DNA of 64,000 nt from Streptomyces guryensis (GCF_021261325.1 NZ_JAJSBI010000003.1:310001-374000); one strand, 5' to 3'. Positions 8,246-16,894 are shown, counted from the first letter of the stretch. Made by a program: numbers and translations. The notes: a model not told the origin generated them from the letters alone.

Positions 8246-9187
8246 GTGATCGATTCCGGTGTTTTCCCGAGGGTTTCCAGACCGGTTCGCGTGCTGGATC
8301 TCCGCCGGCCCGACGCCCTGGAGACGGCGCGTCTGTGCTGGTCGGAGGCGAGGCCGTCGGTGCAGGCGGTGTTTCTGCTGCGGTTCGCGGTCGGCGCGGT
8401 GTCCGCCGTGCAGCTGCCGCAGGCCCCCTGGCGGACCCTGCTCGGCATGATGGCGTGGTGGTGCGCCGCGTCCTGCGCGTATCTGCTCAACGGCGTGACG
8501 GACGTTCAGGAGGACCGCGCCAACGGCTCTCGGCGTCCGATCGCCCGCGGAGACCTGCCGGTCCGCACCGCCGCGGCCGTCACGGCCCTGCTGGCCGGTG
8601 CCGCGCTGACACTCGGAGCACAGGCAGGCCGCGGGGTGCTCGCCTGGGTGGTGGTCTTCCTGCTGCTCGGCTGGGCCTACTCGGCCGCTCCGGTGCGGGC
8701 CAAGGAGTCGAGCGCGCGCTGCGCCGCCGTCGTCTTCGGACTGGGGGCGGCCTCGTACGCGGCCGGGGTCTCAGCGGCCGGCTCCGGCTGGACCGCGACG
8801 AGCGTGGTGTTCGGCTGTGTGATGGCGGCCTGGATGGCCCTGGTCGGCTCGGTCGTCAAGGACCTGGGTGACGCCGGCGGAGACGCGGCCGGCGGCCGGC
8901 GCACCGTCGCGGTCGTCCACGGCATGGCGGCGGCGCGGTCCCTGGCCGTGGCCGGCGCCGTACTGGTCGGCGTGGCCGGCCCGGTGGCCGCGGTCCTGTG
9001 GGCCCCGCTCGCCCTGACGGGCACCGTGCCGGTGGCCGCCGGGGCGGTGTGGGTGGTCACCCGGGTGCTGCGCGACGCCCGGCGGACCAGCGCCGACCGG
9101 CGGCAACGGCGGGACCCCTACCGGGCGTTCATGGCCACGCAGTACGCCGCGAACCTGCTGATGCTGGCCGTGCTCGCCGCCGGATGA
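8246..9187 (+). CDS. UbiA-family prenyltransferase-like membrane protein
   Basis: 313 residues, GTG start. Hydrophobic helices are spread over the protein, and the two Asp-rich loops of the UbiA superfamily are present in altered form: NGVTDVQEDRAN near residues 81-92 (usually N-D-x-x-D-x-x-x-D) and KDLGDAGGD near 204-213. UbiA enzymes use Mg2+ bound at these loops to transfer an isoprenoid to an acceptor. The first loop lacks the first canonical Asp (NG rather than ND), so activity or substrate may differ; the EboC-like branch of the family is a possible match. It is divergent from the ASL operon and convergent with the LuxR-type gene. Confidence 0.75.
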   Translation: MIDSGVFPRVSRPVRVLDLRRPDALETARLCWSEARPSVQAVFLLRFAVGAVSAVQLPQAPWRTLLGMMAWWCAASCAYLLNGVTDVQEDRANGSRRPIARGDLPVRTAAAVTALLAGAALTLGAQAGRGVLAWVVVFLLLGWAYSAAPVRAKESSARCAAVVFGLGAASYAAGVSAAGSGWTATSVVFGCVMAAWMALVGSVVKDLGDAGGDAAGGRRTVAVVHGMAAARSLAVAGAVLVGVAGPVAAVLWAPLALTGTVPVAAGAVWVVTRVLRDARRTSADRRQRRDPYRAFMATQYAANLLMLAVLAAG

Positions 9188-9226
9188 ACCACGGCGGGTG
9201 CGCCGCCGAGCGATCACCCCAACTGG

Positions 9227-9925
9227 TCAACCCTGCTCGGGAAACGCCTTGTTGAGGGCCTGAACCCGGGAACTGGCGCCCAGCTTGCGGTAGGCGTTGT
9301 GCAGATGGCGCTTGACGGTCGCCTCGCTGATCTCCAGCCGGCGGCCGATCAGACGGTTCGTCAGCCCCGCCCGCACCCCCTCCAGGATCTGCCGCTCCCG
9401 CAGCGTCAGCAGATCGCGGATCTGCGCCTGCGCGATACCCGAAGGCCCCCCGGGATCCCGCTCCCGCCCGCCGGCGGCGGGCGGCCGCTCGGCCTCCTCG
9501 TACCCCCGGATCCCCTGGTACAGACGGCTCCCGGTCGAGGCCCGGAAGGCGGTGCTCACCGTCTGCGTCGCCGCCAGGCGCTCCTCGGCCCGCACGAGCC
9601 CCACCGCCTCCGCGACCGCCCCGTGCATGGCCTGCCAGAGGACCTCCACCGCCCGTACCGATTCGGACACCGGAACCTGCTGGACGACGCGGTGGGCCCC
9701 GAGCAGCCGCGAGTACTCCCCGACCCCCGGGGGCTCCGCGTGCTTGCCCGCCTCCAGCGCCTGCGCGCACTCGGCCACGATGTTCTGGGCCTGATGACGG
9801 CACTGCCGCCAGATGTCCTCCCGGGACACCAGCGGACTGCCGAGACGTTCCAGCGCCACCTGGTACGCCTCGACGATCCTGGGTATGGCGGCACGGAGCT
9901 GCTGGGCAGCCGCTTGACGACTCAC
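9227..9925 (-). CDS. LuxR-type HTH transcriptional regulator
   Basis: 232 residues, GTG start at 9925 with GGGGGAG 5 bases upstream. The C-terminus is a LuxR/FixJ winged four-helix HTH (residues about 171-230: LTLRERQILEGVRAG, ISEATVKRHLHNAYRKLG). The N-terminal 160 residues are helical with no Asp-phosphorylation pocket or recognisable ligand domain, so it is neither a classical response regulator nor a LAL protein. It converges with the UbiA-family gene (39 bases apart). It may control that gene or the ASL/ATP-grasp operon through the palindromes at 8153-8205, which is untested inference. Confidence 0.82.
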   Translation of the reverse strand: MSRQAAAQQLRAAIPRIVEAYQVALERLGSPLVSREDIWRQCRHQAQNIVAECAQALEAGKHAEPPGVGEYSRLLGAHRVVQQVPVSESVRAVEVLWQAMHGAVAEAVGLVRAEERLAATQTVSTAFRASTGSRLYQGIRGYEEAERPPAAGGRERDPGGPSGIAQAQIRDLLTLRERQILEGVRAGLTNRLIGRRLEISEATVKRHLHNAYRKLGASSRVQALNKAFPEQG

Positions 9926-10056
9926 TGAAACTCCCCCTGGTCACGAACCGTTGTGACCGCCCCCCATCGCGCGGTGCACCCCGTGTCAATGCGGAGGGCA
10001 AGCTAACATCCCGTCGGCGGACCCGGAAGATGAGATCCAATAGGTGGGACGGATGC

Positions 10057-11022
10057 TCACCCGGTGTCATCGTGGCTGGTGGTGGCCATGTCCGGTGGGC
10101 GGAAAGGCATTCCGGGTACCCGCTCCGTCACCCGCCGACAGGCCTCCGCGTACGCCCGCACCAACGGCCGCCGGTCGCCCTTCCGCCAGGCCAGCACATA
10201 CCGGCTGGGCGCGAGGCCGCGCACCGGTCGGGTCACCAACCCGCCCAGCGTGATGAGGGGCACGTTGCCCACCGCGACCAGGCACACACCCAGCCCCGCG
10301 ACCAGGGCCTCGTAGGTCTCCTCCGTGCTGGCGATCTCCGCGCCGACGCGGGGCAGCCGGCCGTCGCGCTCCTCGACCGCCAGCCAGTGATCCCGCAGCG
10401 GCCCCGCGCTCTTCGGCAGGGCCAGGAAGGGTTCCTCGGCCAGGTCCGTGAAGTCGATCTCGGGGCGGGAGGCGAGGGGGTGGGTGTCGGGGAGGGCGAC
10501 CAGGCGGGGTTCCTCGGCGACGACCGTCCAGGCGTAGCGGTGCTGGCCGGGCAGGGGCAGCCAGACGAAGGCCATGTCCGTGTCGCCGTCCGCCAGGCCC
10601 GCGGTCGGGTCGTCCCAGCTCACCTGGCGCAGCCGGACCGCTGCCTCGGGGTGGGCGGCGGTGAAGCGGGAGCGGATCGCGGGCAGCAGTCCGCCGCGGC
10701 CGGGGCTGTTGCTCATGCCCACGACCAGGGTGCCGCGCTGCTCGGCCCTCGTCTCGGCCATCACGGACGCACCCTGCGCCCACGCCTCCAGCACCCGCCG
10801 GGCGTGCGGCAGCAGCGCCGAGCCCGCCGCGGTGAGCTCCACGCCGTGCCGGTCGCGCCGCAGCAGCTCCACCCCCAACTGCCGCTCCAGCGCCCGGATC
10901 TGCTTGCTCAGCGCGGGCTGCGAGACGTACAGCCGCTCGGCCGCGCGCGTGAAGTGCAGCTCCTCGGCGACCGTGACGAAGTACCGCAGGTCCCGCACAT
11001 GAACGTCCGCCGTCATAGCCAT
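10057..11022 (-). CDS. LysR family transcriptional regulator
   Basis: 321 residues. The N-terminal winged HTH (about 9-67) reads RDLRYFVTVAEELHFTRAAE and YVSQPALSKQIRALE, diagnostic of LysR. A periplasmic-binding-like effector domain follows (about 95-300). The ATG at 11022 is used; an ATG six bases further in is an alternative. It is divergent from a short-chain dehydrogenase gene 107 bases away, the usual arrangement in which a LysR protein activates its neighbour in response to a small ligand. The ligand is not predictable from sequence. Confidence 0.9.
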   Translation of the reverse strand: MAMTADVHVRDLRYFVTVAEELHFTRAAERLYVSQPALSKQIRALERQLGVELLRRDRHGVELTAAGSALLPHARRVLEAWAQGASVMAETRAEQRGTLVVGMSNSPGRGGLLPAIRSRFTAAHPEAAVRLRQVSWDDPTAGLADGDTDMAFVWLPLPGQHRYAWTVVAEEPRLVALPDTHPLASRPEIDFTDLAEEPFLALPKSAGPLRDHWLAVEERDGRLPRVGAEIASTEETYEALVAGLGVCLVAVGNVPLITLGGLVTRPVRGLAPSRYVLAWRKGDRRPLVRAYAEACRRVTERVPGMPFRPPDMATTSHDDTG

Positions 11023-11128
11023 CGGTTGTCACCGTAGGTCTTGGACGGGCAACTCGCCACAGGAGCAGCCTGGTTCACGAAGCGCTCAGGGAGTCACTCG
11101 GAGCGTTGCCCGGAGGGGATGAGATTTC

Positions 11129-11953
11129 GTGAACAAGGTGTGGCTGATCACCGGTGCCGGCAGCGGACTCGGGCGGGCCGTCGCCGAGGCGGCCGTCGCC
11201 GACGGTGACGTGGTGGTGGGCGCCGCCCGGCGGCCCGAGGGGCTGGACGACCTTGTGGCCGCCCACCCCGACCAGGTCGAGGCGCTGCGCCTGGACGTCG
11301 CCGACACGGCCGCGGCCGAACCGGCGGTGCGGGACGTGGTGGCACGGCACGGGCGGATAGACGTCCTGGTCAACAACGCCGGCCGCGGCCATGTCGGTGC
11401 CTTCGAGGAGACCACCGAGGACGAACTGCGTGCCCTGTTCGACGTGCACGTCTTCGGCCCCGCCGCCCTGGTGCGCGCCGTACTGCCGTACATGCGCTCG
11501 CGGCGCTCGGGCTCGATCGTGCAGATGAGCAGCATGGGCGGCCAGACGTCCTATCCCGGTTTCTCGGCGTACAGCGGCACGAAGTTCGCGCTGGAGGGCA
11601 TGTCCGAGGCGCTCGCGGGCGAGGTCGCGGAGTACGGCATCAAGGTCCTCGTCGTCGAACCGGGCGCCTTCCGTACGTCCCTGTACGACGGGACGCAGGC
11701 CAGCGCCGACGGCGGGGCGTACGCCACCGTGGGTGGTACGCGCGCGATGGTCGACGCCGGCTTCGACGAACGGGCCGGCGACCCGGCCAAGGCGGCGGCA
11801 CTCGTCCTCGCCGCGCTGGAGGCGGGCCGGACCCCGCTGCGCCTGCCGCTCGGCGACGACAGCGTCAGCGCGGTCCTCGACCACCTCGACCAGGTACGCG
11901 AGGACGTCCTCGCCTGGGAGAAGCGCACCCGCCGCACGGGCTTCCGCGACTGA
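11129..11953 (+). CDS. Short-chain dehydrogenase/reductase (classical SDR)
   Basis: 274 residues. The GTG at 11129 has a GGAGGGG about 10 bases upstream. The cofactor motif TGAGSGLG is at residues 8-15, NNAG near residue 83, catalytic Ser in SSMGG near 133 and Tyr-x3-Lys in YSGTK near 147, so the full SDR catalytic set is present. The length and the C-terminal helix (EAGRTPLRLPLG) match the subgroup annotated as oxidoreductase/short-chain dehydrogenase with NADPH preference. It is divergent from the LysR gene and probably its target. The substrate is unknown. Confidence 0.9.
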   Translation: MNKVWLITGAGSGLGRAVAEAAVADGDVVVGAARRPEGLDDLVAAHPDQVEALRLDVADTAAAEPAVRDVVARHGRIDVLVNNAGRGHVGAFEETTEDELRALFDVHVFGPAALVRAVLPYMRSRRSGSIVQMSSMGGQTSYPGFSAYSGTKFALEGMSEALAGEVAEYGIKVLVVEPGAFRTSLYDGTQASADGGAYATVGGTRAMVDAGFDERAGDPAKAAALVLAALEAGRTPLRLPLGDDSVSAVLDHLDQVREDVLAWEKRTRRTGFRD

Positions 11954-12349
11954 ACCGTCCCTCCCGTCGAGGGCGGCCGCCCTCGCGCGGCTGTATGAGG
12001 GCGTCCGCCCTGCTCGGGGACGAACTCGTCGCGGGTGTGCCGGAATCCGTCTCGGGCGCCCGGTTCAACGGCGCCAACCGAGGGGCTGCTGCCGAGGACC
12101 GCCGGGCCACTCCCTGCGCCTCGGCGCGGGCGGCGGGCGAGGTGAGCCCGTACGGGCCGCGGTGAGTCCCTGGCGCCGGTGTCGGACCATCCGCCAGGTC
12201 CTGGCCGGCGCAGGGCACCGAACTCCGTGCCACCGCGCCGTCCCGGGTGGTGCGCACCGCCGAGTCCTCGCCGGACAGGCCGGCCGAGGAACAGCGAGGA
12301 ACGCTCGGCGAACCCGTCGGCCGACCGCGACCGGCCGGCTGACCGGCCC
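11954..12349. other. Intergenic stretch, nothing identified
   Basis: About 396 bases between two genes that converge here (SDR on plus, SMP-30-like on minus). A short GC-rich hairpin just after the SDR stop could act in termination. A 56-codon plus-strand frame starting at 11995 has no ribosome site and no family resemblance. I see no RNA gene or repeat. Confidence 0.4.
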
Positions 12350-13330
12350 TCAGATCCCGTCCACCCAGGCCACCGTGAACGGCTCCTCGGGCACCCCCGA
12401 CCCCATCGGCCCGCCCTTGTCGAACTGGGACCGGACGACCAGCAGGCGGCCGTGGGTGCGGGCGAGGGTGGTCGGGATCTGCAGCGCGGTGTCGGTGAAC
12501 CGCCGCTCCAGGCGGGCCGAGGTGCCGTCCGGGGACAGCCGCCAGCGGCTGAGGGTGTTGGTGGCGTTGTGCGCGGCCCACAGCGTGCCGTGCGCCAGTT
12601 CCAGACCGTCGCCGTTCTTCAAGTCGCCGCCGTCCAGGGTGACCTGGCGTACGGATCCGGTGACCGTGCCCACCCGGTACAGACCGCCGCCGGTCATGCC
12701 GACGGCCAGCAGGTACCGGCCCGACGGGTCGACGACGATGCCGTTGAGGAGGAGCCCTTCGGACGGGGCCACAGGGCTCAGGTCGTAGGCGGCGTCGAGC
12801 GTCGCGCTGCCGCCGCGGGCACGGCCCAGGTCGGCCGGAGTGACGCGGTAGACCACCGGGCGGGAGCTGTCGGTGAGATAGGCCGTGCCGTCCGGCCCGA
12901 GCGCCAGGTCGTTGACGAACGAGGGGCCGCCGACGGGGACGGTGAAGCGGGCGAGCAGGGCGCGGGTGCGCAGGTCGTAGACGTCCACCCCGGCGGTGGA
13001 GTCGATGACCCACAGACGCCCGGCCGGGTCGGCCTTCAGCCCGTTGGCGGTGGTACGGCCGTCGGTGCCGGACGGAAGGAAGACCTCGGCCGCACGGCTG
13101 CCACGCGCGGCCCGGTACACCGCCCCCGTCGTGTAGGAGCCGACATAGGCGTCGCCGGTGCGCGCGTCGAGCGCGATCCCTTCGGGGTAGGCGCGCTCTT
13201 CGGGAAGTGTGAAGGCCGTACTGATGCGGGGCGCGGCGGCGGCCCGGGCGGCCGTCGCCGGCAGTGCGATGGTTCCGGCCAGCGCGGCGGCGCCGGTCAG
13301 AAACGTACGGCGGTGGATCGAACGGGACAC
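12350..13330 (-). CDS. Secreted SMP-30/gluconolactonase-like beta-propeller protein, Tat signal
   Basis: 326 residues. The N-terminus has a twin-arginine signal: HRRTFLTG followed by a small-residue hydrophobic stretch and ATAARAAAA as the likely cleavage area, so it is probably folded and exported by Tat. The rest is repeated propeller blades (GIALDARTGDAYVGSYTTG, GLKADPAGRLWVIDS, DLALGPDGTAYLTDS, GIVVDPSGRYLLAVG) typical of the SMP-30/gluconolactonase/LRE superfamily, which bind Ca2+ and hydrolyse lactones. The substrate is unknown. It is divergent from a MarR gene across a perfect palindrome and is likely repressed by it. Confidence 0.82.
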   Translation of the reverse strand: MSRSIHRRTFLTGAAALAGTIALPATAARAAAAPRISTAFTLPEERAYPEGIALDARTGDAYVGSYTTGAVYRAARGSRAAEVFLPSGTDGRTTANGLKADPAGRLWVIDSTAGVDVYDLRTRALLARFTVPVGGPSFVNDLALGPDGTAYLTDSSRPVVYRVTPADLGRARGGSATLDAAYDLSPVAPSEGLLLNGIVVDPSGRYLLAVGMTGGGLYRVGTVTGSVRQVTLDGGDLKNGDGLELAHGTLWAAHNATNTLSRWRLSPDGTSARLERRFTDTALQIPTTLARTHGRLLVVRSQFDKGGPMGSGVPEEPFTVAWVDGI

Positions 13331-13401
13331 GTCGGTGCCTCTCGTCTCAGGTTCGTTTCAGGGGCCGGTTCGGTACTAACTCCCTTGCGTGTATGAACCT
13401 A

Positions 13402-13417
13402 GATTAGAACTCTAATC
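13402..13417. promoter_or_regulatory. Perfect 16-bp palindrome, probable MarR operator
   Basis: GATTAGAACTCTAATC: 7-base arms around a 2-base centre, in the AT-rich divergent promoter region between the SMP-30-like gene and the MarR gene. Size and symmetry match MarR-family operators. It is 72 bases upstream of the SMP-30-like start and 72 upstream of the chosen MarR start, placed to control both. Confidence 0.7.
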
Positions 13418-13489
13418 ATCGTCAATGCATTTACTCGTGGCTGTATGTTGATCGTTGAAAGGGGCCGCTACCATGCGGAGATGACGTCC

Positions 13490-13933
13490 ATGCCCGTGTC
13501 CGAGCGCCTCGGCTCCCACCTCAAGCGGGCCGAACAGGCTCTCAGTGCGACCAAGACGGCGGTCCTCAGACCGGCCGGCGTGACGGTCGCGCAGTACTCG
13601 GCGCTGATCCACCTCTCCGAGAACCCCGGCATCTCGGCCGCCGCCCTGGCCCGCCTGTGCGGAGTCACGCCGCCGACCATGAACACGGTCCTGAACAACC
13701 TCCAGGACCGCGCCCTGATCGAACGCACTCCCCACGAGTGGCACAAGAACGTCCTGGAGACCCGCCTCACCGACGAGGGCCGCGCGGTGATGGCCGACGC
13801 GGACGCCCGCGCCGTACGCGTCGAACGGGCCCTGGCCGCCGAGTTCACCGACGAGGAGCGCGCGGCGCTGGTCGGGCTGCTGGGGCGGTGCGTGGAACTG
13901 CTGGAGACGGAGCGCGGGCGGACCCAGAAGTAA
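13490..13933 (+). CDS. MarR family transcriptional regulator
   Basis: 147 residues from the ATG at 13490, chosen because GGAG (13477-13480) lies 9 bases upstream; the ATG at 13481 in the same frame is the alternative. The winged HTH is clear: VAQYSALIHLSENPGISAA, LARLCGVTPPTMNTVLNNL and a wing LIERTPHEWHKNVLETRLT, with N- and C-terminal dimerisation helices. MarR proteins are dimeric repressors released by phenolic or other small ligands or by oxidation. It is divergent from the secreted SMP-30-like gene with a shared palindrome, so it likely represses both. Confidence 0.88.
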   Translation: MPVSERLGSHLKRAEQALSATKTAVLRPAGVTVAQYSALIHLSENPGISAAALARLCGVTPPTMNTVLNNLQDRALIERTPHEWHKNVLETRLTDEGRAVMADADARAVRVERALAAEFTDEERAALVGLLGRCVELLETERGRTQK

Positions 13934-13987
13934 CGGAGGCTCGGGGTCCTCTTTTCCTCACCGCACGCTTACCATGCGCCCAGTCGT

Positions 13988-14071
13988 ACGTCAGTTCTGT
14001 ACGTCAGTTCTGTACGCCTTCAGTGCGCCACCTGTGTGCGGCGTCAGTTCTGTGCGTCGGTTCTGTGCGTC
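13988..14071. repeat. 13-bp tandem repeats upstream of the septum-formation-type gene
   Basis: Two adjacent copies of ACGTCAGTTCTGT (13988-14000, 14001-14013), then a 27-base gap, then two copies of the near-identical GCGTCRGTTCTGT (14041-14053, 14054-14066) and a partial copy. The set lies 29-112 bases upstream of the GTG at 14100, in the promoter/leader. It may be iterated regulator binding sites or replication slippage. Confidence 0.7.
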
Positions 14072-14099
14072 AGTCACCTGAAGCAGGAGCACGGCAGCC

Positions 14100-15302
14100 G
14101 TGTCCATACCCCCGCCTCCCGGGCCCCCGCCCCAGGAACCCCAAGGGCCGTACCCGCCGGGCCAGTACGCCCACGGGCAGCACCCGCAGGGGCCCTGCGC
14201 GCCTCCCGGGCCGTACCCGTACCAGCCGTGGGGGCAGGGCTACCGCCCGTACAACAGCCCCGCGCCGGTCAACGGGGTCGCCATCGCCGCCCTGGCCCTG
14301 GGCATCCTCTGCTGCGTTCCGGCGCTCGGCCTGCTGCTGGGGCTGGTCGCGCTGCGCCAGATCAGGAGGAGCGGCGAGCGGGGCAGGGGGATGGCCGTCA
14401 CCGGCGCGGTCCTCTCCTGCCTCGGGCTCGTGCTGTGGGTGGCGGTGCCGGTCGGCGGCGCCGCGTTGGACGCCTGGCTGAAGAACGCCGCACACGACCA
14501 CGGCAGCGCCTACTCCCTGGCCAAGGGCGAGTGCTTCGACTCCCCGAGCGGATCCCTGGAGGGCATGGCCTACGACGTGGACAAGGTGCCGTGCGCCGGC
14601 CTGCACGACGCCGAGGTCTTCGCCACCTTCAGGATGGCGGGCGGCACCCGCTACCCGGGCGACGGCAAGGTCACGGACGCCGCCGACACCCGGTGCTACG
14701 CGCTCCGCTACGGCTACGCCATGGACGCCTGGGCCGTGCCCGACGACGTCGACGTGTACTACCTGACGCCTGGCCGCCAGAGCTGGCGGTACGGCGACCG
14801 CGAGGTGACCTGTCTCTTCGGCAACACCGACGAGAAGGCCGGCCTGAAGGGTTCGCTGCGCAACGACAAGCAGACGCTGGACGCCGACCAGGCCGCCTAT
14901 CTCAAGGCCGCCGACGTCGAGAACGCCGCCCTGGACCGGCAGCCCAAGGACAGCCCCGACGACGATCTGAAAGCCGGTCGGCAATGGGCCGGACGGATGT
15001 CGGCCGCGCTCACCGAGGAGGCCCGGATGCTGCGCGGCCACTCATGGCCCGCCGACGCGAAGGCGCCGGTCGCGAAGGTCGTCAAGGAGGTCACGGCGAG
15101 ACAGGAGGAATGGGCGCGCGCCGCGAAGGCCGACGACGCGAACAGCTTCTACGAGCACTACGACCTCGTCATGGCGCTCTCGACACCCGACCGCGCTGTC
15201 ACCGCCCGCAAGGCTCTGGGGCTGACCGCGGTCCCGCCCGAGTCCCGGGACGAGGAGGACGACGGGAACGGCACCGGAGGCAGCTCCGAGTTCGAGGTGT
15301 GA
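14100..15302 (+). CDS. DUF4190 / septum-formation domain membrane protein
   Basis: 400 residues, GTG start. The first 58 residues are Pro/Gly/Tyr/Gln-rich and cytoplasmic. They are followed by a DUF4190-like pair of hydrophobic helices (about 59-85 and 98-122; VAIAALALGILCCVPALGLL, then MAVTGAVLSCLGLVLWVAV) and an extracytoplasmic region with the septum_form pattern: GECFDSPSG, then a Cys-containing HDAEVFATF block, with paired cysteines consistent with disulfides. This architecture is common in Streptomyces and related actinobacteria; the role is unknown beyond the domain name. The C-terminus is acidic and low complexity. Confidence 0.75.
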   Translation: MSIPPPPGPPPQEPQGPYPPGQYAHGQHPQGPCAPPGPYPYQPWGQGYRPYNSPAPVNGVAIAALALGILCCVPALGLLLGLVALRQIRRSGERGRGMAVTGAVLSCLGLVLWVAVPVGGAALDAWLKNAAHDHGSAYSLAKGECFDSPSGSLEGMAYDVDKVPCAGLHDAEVFATFRMAGGTRYPGDGKVTDAADTRCYALRYGYAMDAWAVPDDVDVYYLTPGRQSWRYGDREVTCLFGNTDEKAGLKGSLRNDKQTLDADQAAYLKAADVENAALDRQPKDSPDDDLKAGRQWAGRMSAALTEEARMLRGHSWPADAKAPVAKVVKEVTARQEEWARAAKADDANSFYEHYDLVMALSTPDRAVTARKALGLTAVPPESRDEEDDGNGTGGSSEFEV

Positions 15303-15449
15303 CCTCGGCTATAGCGGGGAGAAAGTGCCTGCGTAAAGCCCTCCGCGGGCACATGTCATCACATCGAGTGATTCTCTGGCCTTTGCTTGCACCGCACAAC
15401 CCACGGTTGCCACGCTGTTGCTGTCTGTACAACCTGATGGGAGCGGCCA

Positions 15450-16202
15450 GTGACTTTCGGTGAGCAGCCGGCGTACCTGCGCGTCGCGGGTGATCTCCGC
15501 AAGAAGATCGTCAATGGCTCGCTGCCACCGCACACCCGCCTGCCGTCCCAGGCCAGGATCCGCGCGGAGTACGGCGTCTCGGACACCGTCGCGCTGGAGG
15601 CGCGCAAGGTGCTGATGGCGGAGGGCCTGGTCGAGGGCCGCTCCGGATCGGGGACATACGTCCGCGAGCGGCCGGTGCCCCGCAGCGTGGCCCGCTCAGG
15701 GTTCCGCCCGGCCGGCGGAGCCACCCCGTTCCGCCAGGAGCAGGCCGACGGCGAGGGCCGCGGCACCTGGGGGTCCAGCAGTGCCCAGGCCGAGGCGAGC
15801 AGCTGTGTCGCCGAGCGGCTCGGCATCAAGCCCGGCGACCGTGTGATGTGTACGAGGTACGTCTTCCGTGAGGCCGGCGAGGCGATGATGCTCTCCACCT
15901 CCTGGGAGCCTCTCGCGGTCACCGGCCGCACCCCCGTGATGCTCCCCGAGGAGGGTCCGCTCGGCGGCATGGGCGTCGTCGAGCGCATGGCGGCGATCGA
16001 CGTGATCGTGGACAACGTCACCGAGGAGGTCGGCGCCCGCCCCGGTCTCGCCGAGGAGCTCGTGACCCTCGGCGGCGTCCCCGGCCATGTCGTCCTGGTC
16101 ATTCAGCGCACCTTCTTCGCCTCGGGCCGCCCCGTGGAGACGGCCGACGTCGTCATCCCCGCCGATCGCTACCGCGTCGCGTACCACCTCCCAGTGAAGT
16201 AG
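15450..16202 (+). CDS. GntR family transcriptional regulator (HutC-like)
   Basis: 250 residues, GTG start with GGGAG 6 bases upstream. The N-terminal GntR winged HTH (about 7-72) has YLRVAGDLRKKI, LPSQARIRAEYGVSD and VEGRSGSGTYV. The C-terminal part (about 110-245) fits a UTRA effector domain as in HutC-type regulators. A short inverted repeat GTTG-N9-CAAC ends 16 bases before the start and could be an autoregulatory operator. No obvious target gene is adjacent, so the regulon is unknown. Confidence 0.88.
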   Translation: MTFGEQPAYLRVAGDLRKKIVNGSLPPHTRLPSQARIRAEYGVSDTVALEARKVLMAEGLVEGRSGSGTYVRERPVPRSVARSGFRPAGGATPFRQEQADGEGRGTWGSSSAQAEASSCVAERLGIKPGDRVMCTRYVFREAGEAMMLSTSWEPLAVTGRTPVMLPEEGPLGGMGVVERMAAIDVIVDNVTEEVGARPGLAEELVTLGGVPGHVVLVIQRTFFASGRPVETADVVIPADRYRVAYHLPVK

Positions 16203-16554
16203 CGCACACCCTTACGGCAGTTGACCCCGCCGCCCCCTCGCCACGACCGCCTTCGGGCGCCCCCGGGGCCGCCCCGCACGCTGGTGGAATCTGGCCGTTC
16301 TCGCAGGTCGCCCCCTGCGTGCCCGGTATGCGGCTGACCGGATGCGTCGATGCCCGCGCGCGGCGCATTCGAGTCCGTGCGCCCCCCTCGCTCTGGCCGG
16401 TTGCGTACCTCTTTGTGAAAAGCCGTGTTCGCTGCGTAAAGGTAAGGCGTAGGCTCGGGCATATGCGGATTGCGGTTTCCTTAGAGGGTGGGGCACGGCA
16501 CGAACCGCGGGCGAGGAGCGGTGGGGCCGGGGCGGGAAGGGGTGGTGGGGCGCG
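16203..16554. other. Intergenic stretch, promoter region of the SPOR gene
   Basis: About 350 bases. The part around 16405-16490 is less GC-rich than its surroundings and probably carries the promoter for the SPOR and (formerly intact) NUDIX genes. I see no convincing -35/-10 pair, RNA gene or repeat. Confidence 0.35.
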
Positions 16555-16755
16555 ATGAACGACGGCACGATCACGCTTCCCTGGCTCGTCATTCGGCAGG
16601 ACGACAACGGCAATCAGTACCGCGTGGGCAGGTACGCGACCCGGGCCGAGGCCCAGAAGATCGCGGACAGCCTCGACGACCGCGGACACAAGCAGCTGTA
16701 CTGGGTCGAGCGCATAGGTCAGAACGGGCAGAACGGAACGGCCCCGGTCAACTGA
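16555..16755 (+). CDS. Small SPOR-domain-like protein
   Basis: 66 residues, ATG at 16555 with an upstream purine-rich GGAAGGGG region. The sequence has the SPOR-type pattern of a short beta-alpha-beta unit (WLVIRQDDNGNQYRVGRYAT, RAEAQKIADSLDDR, QLYWVERI). SPOR domains bind denuded peptidoglycan glycan strands in other proteins; here there is no membrane segment or signal peptide, so the protein is probably cytoplasmic and the function unproven. The interrupted NUDIX gene begins 19 bases after its stop on the same strand. Confidence 0.75.
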   Translation: MNDGTITLPWLVIRQDDNGNQYRVGRYATRAEAQKIADSLDDRGHKQLYWVERIGQNGQNGTAPVN

Positions 16756-16774
16756 CTCCCGTAGGCTCCCGCGC

Positions 16775-16894
16775 ATGACGGAACGGATCGTGGTGGTGGG
16801 CGCCGCCCTGTTCGACGGCGGCCGCCTGCTCGCCGCCCGTCGCAGCGCGCCTCCCCAACTCGCCGGCCGCTGGGAACTGCCCGGCGTTCATTAG
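16775..16894 (+). pseudogene. NUDIX hydrolase, 5' fragment (interrupted by the mobile element)
   Basis: The ATG at 16775 begins an ordinary MutT-like sequence (RIVVVGAALFDGGRLLAARR) that reads into WELPG at 16885. It then enters element DNA, adds Val-His and stops at TAG 16892-16894. The WELPG motif normally continues directly into the Nudix box GGK...; that continuation is found in frame at 25493. Rejoining at the shared CCGGC (16881-16885 and 25491-25495) gives a complete protein of about 136 residues. The fragment lacks the whole Nudix box and cannot be active. Confidence 0.93.

Noticed and set aside
13988..14071. CRISPR-like spaced repeats
   Set aside because: Units are 13 bases, adjacent rather than separated by unique 30-40-base spacers, and no cas genes are near.
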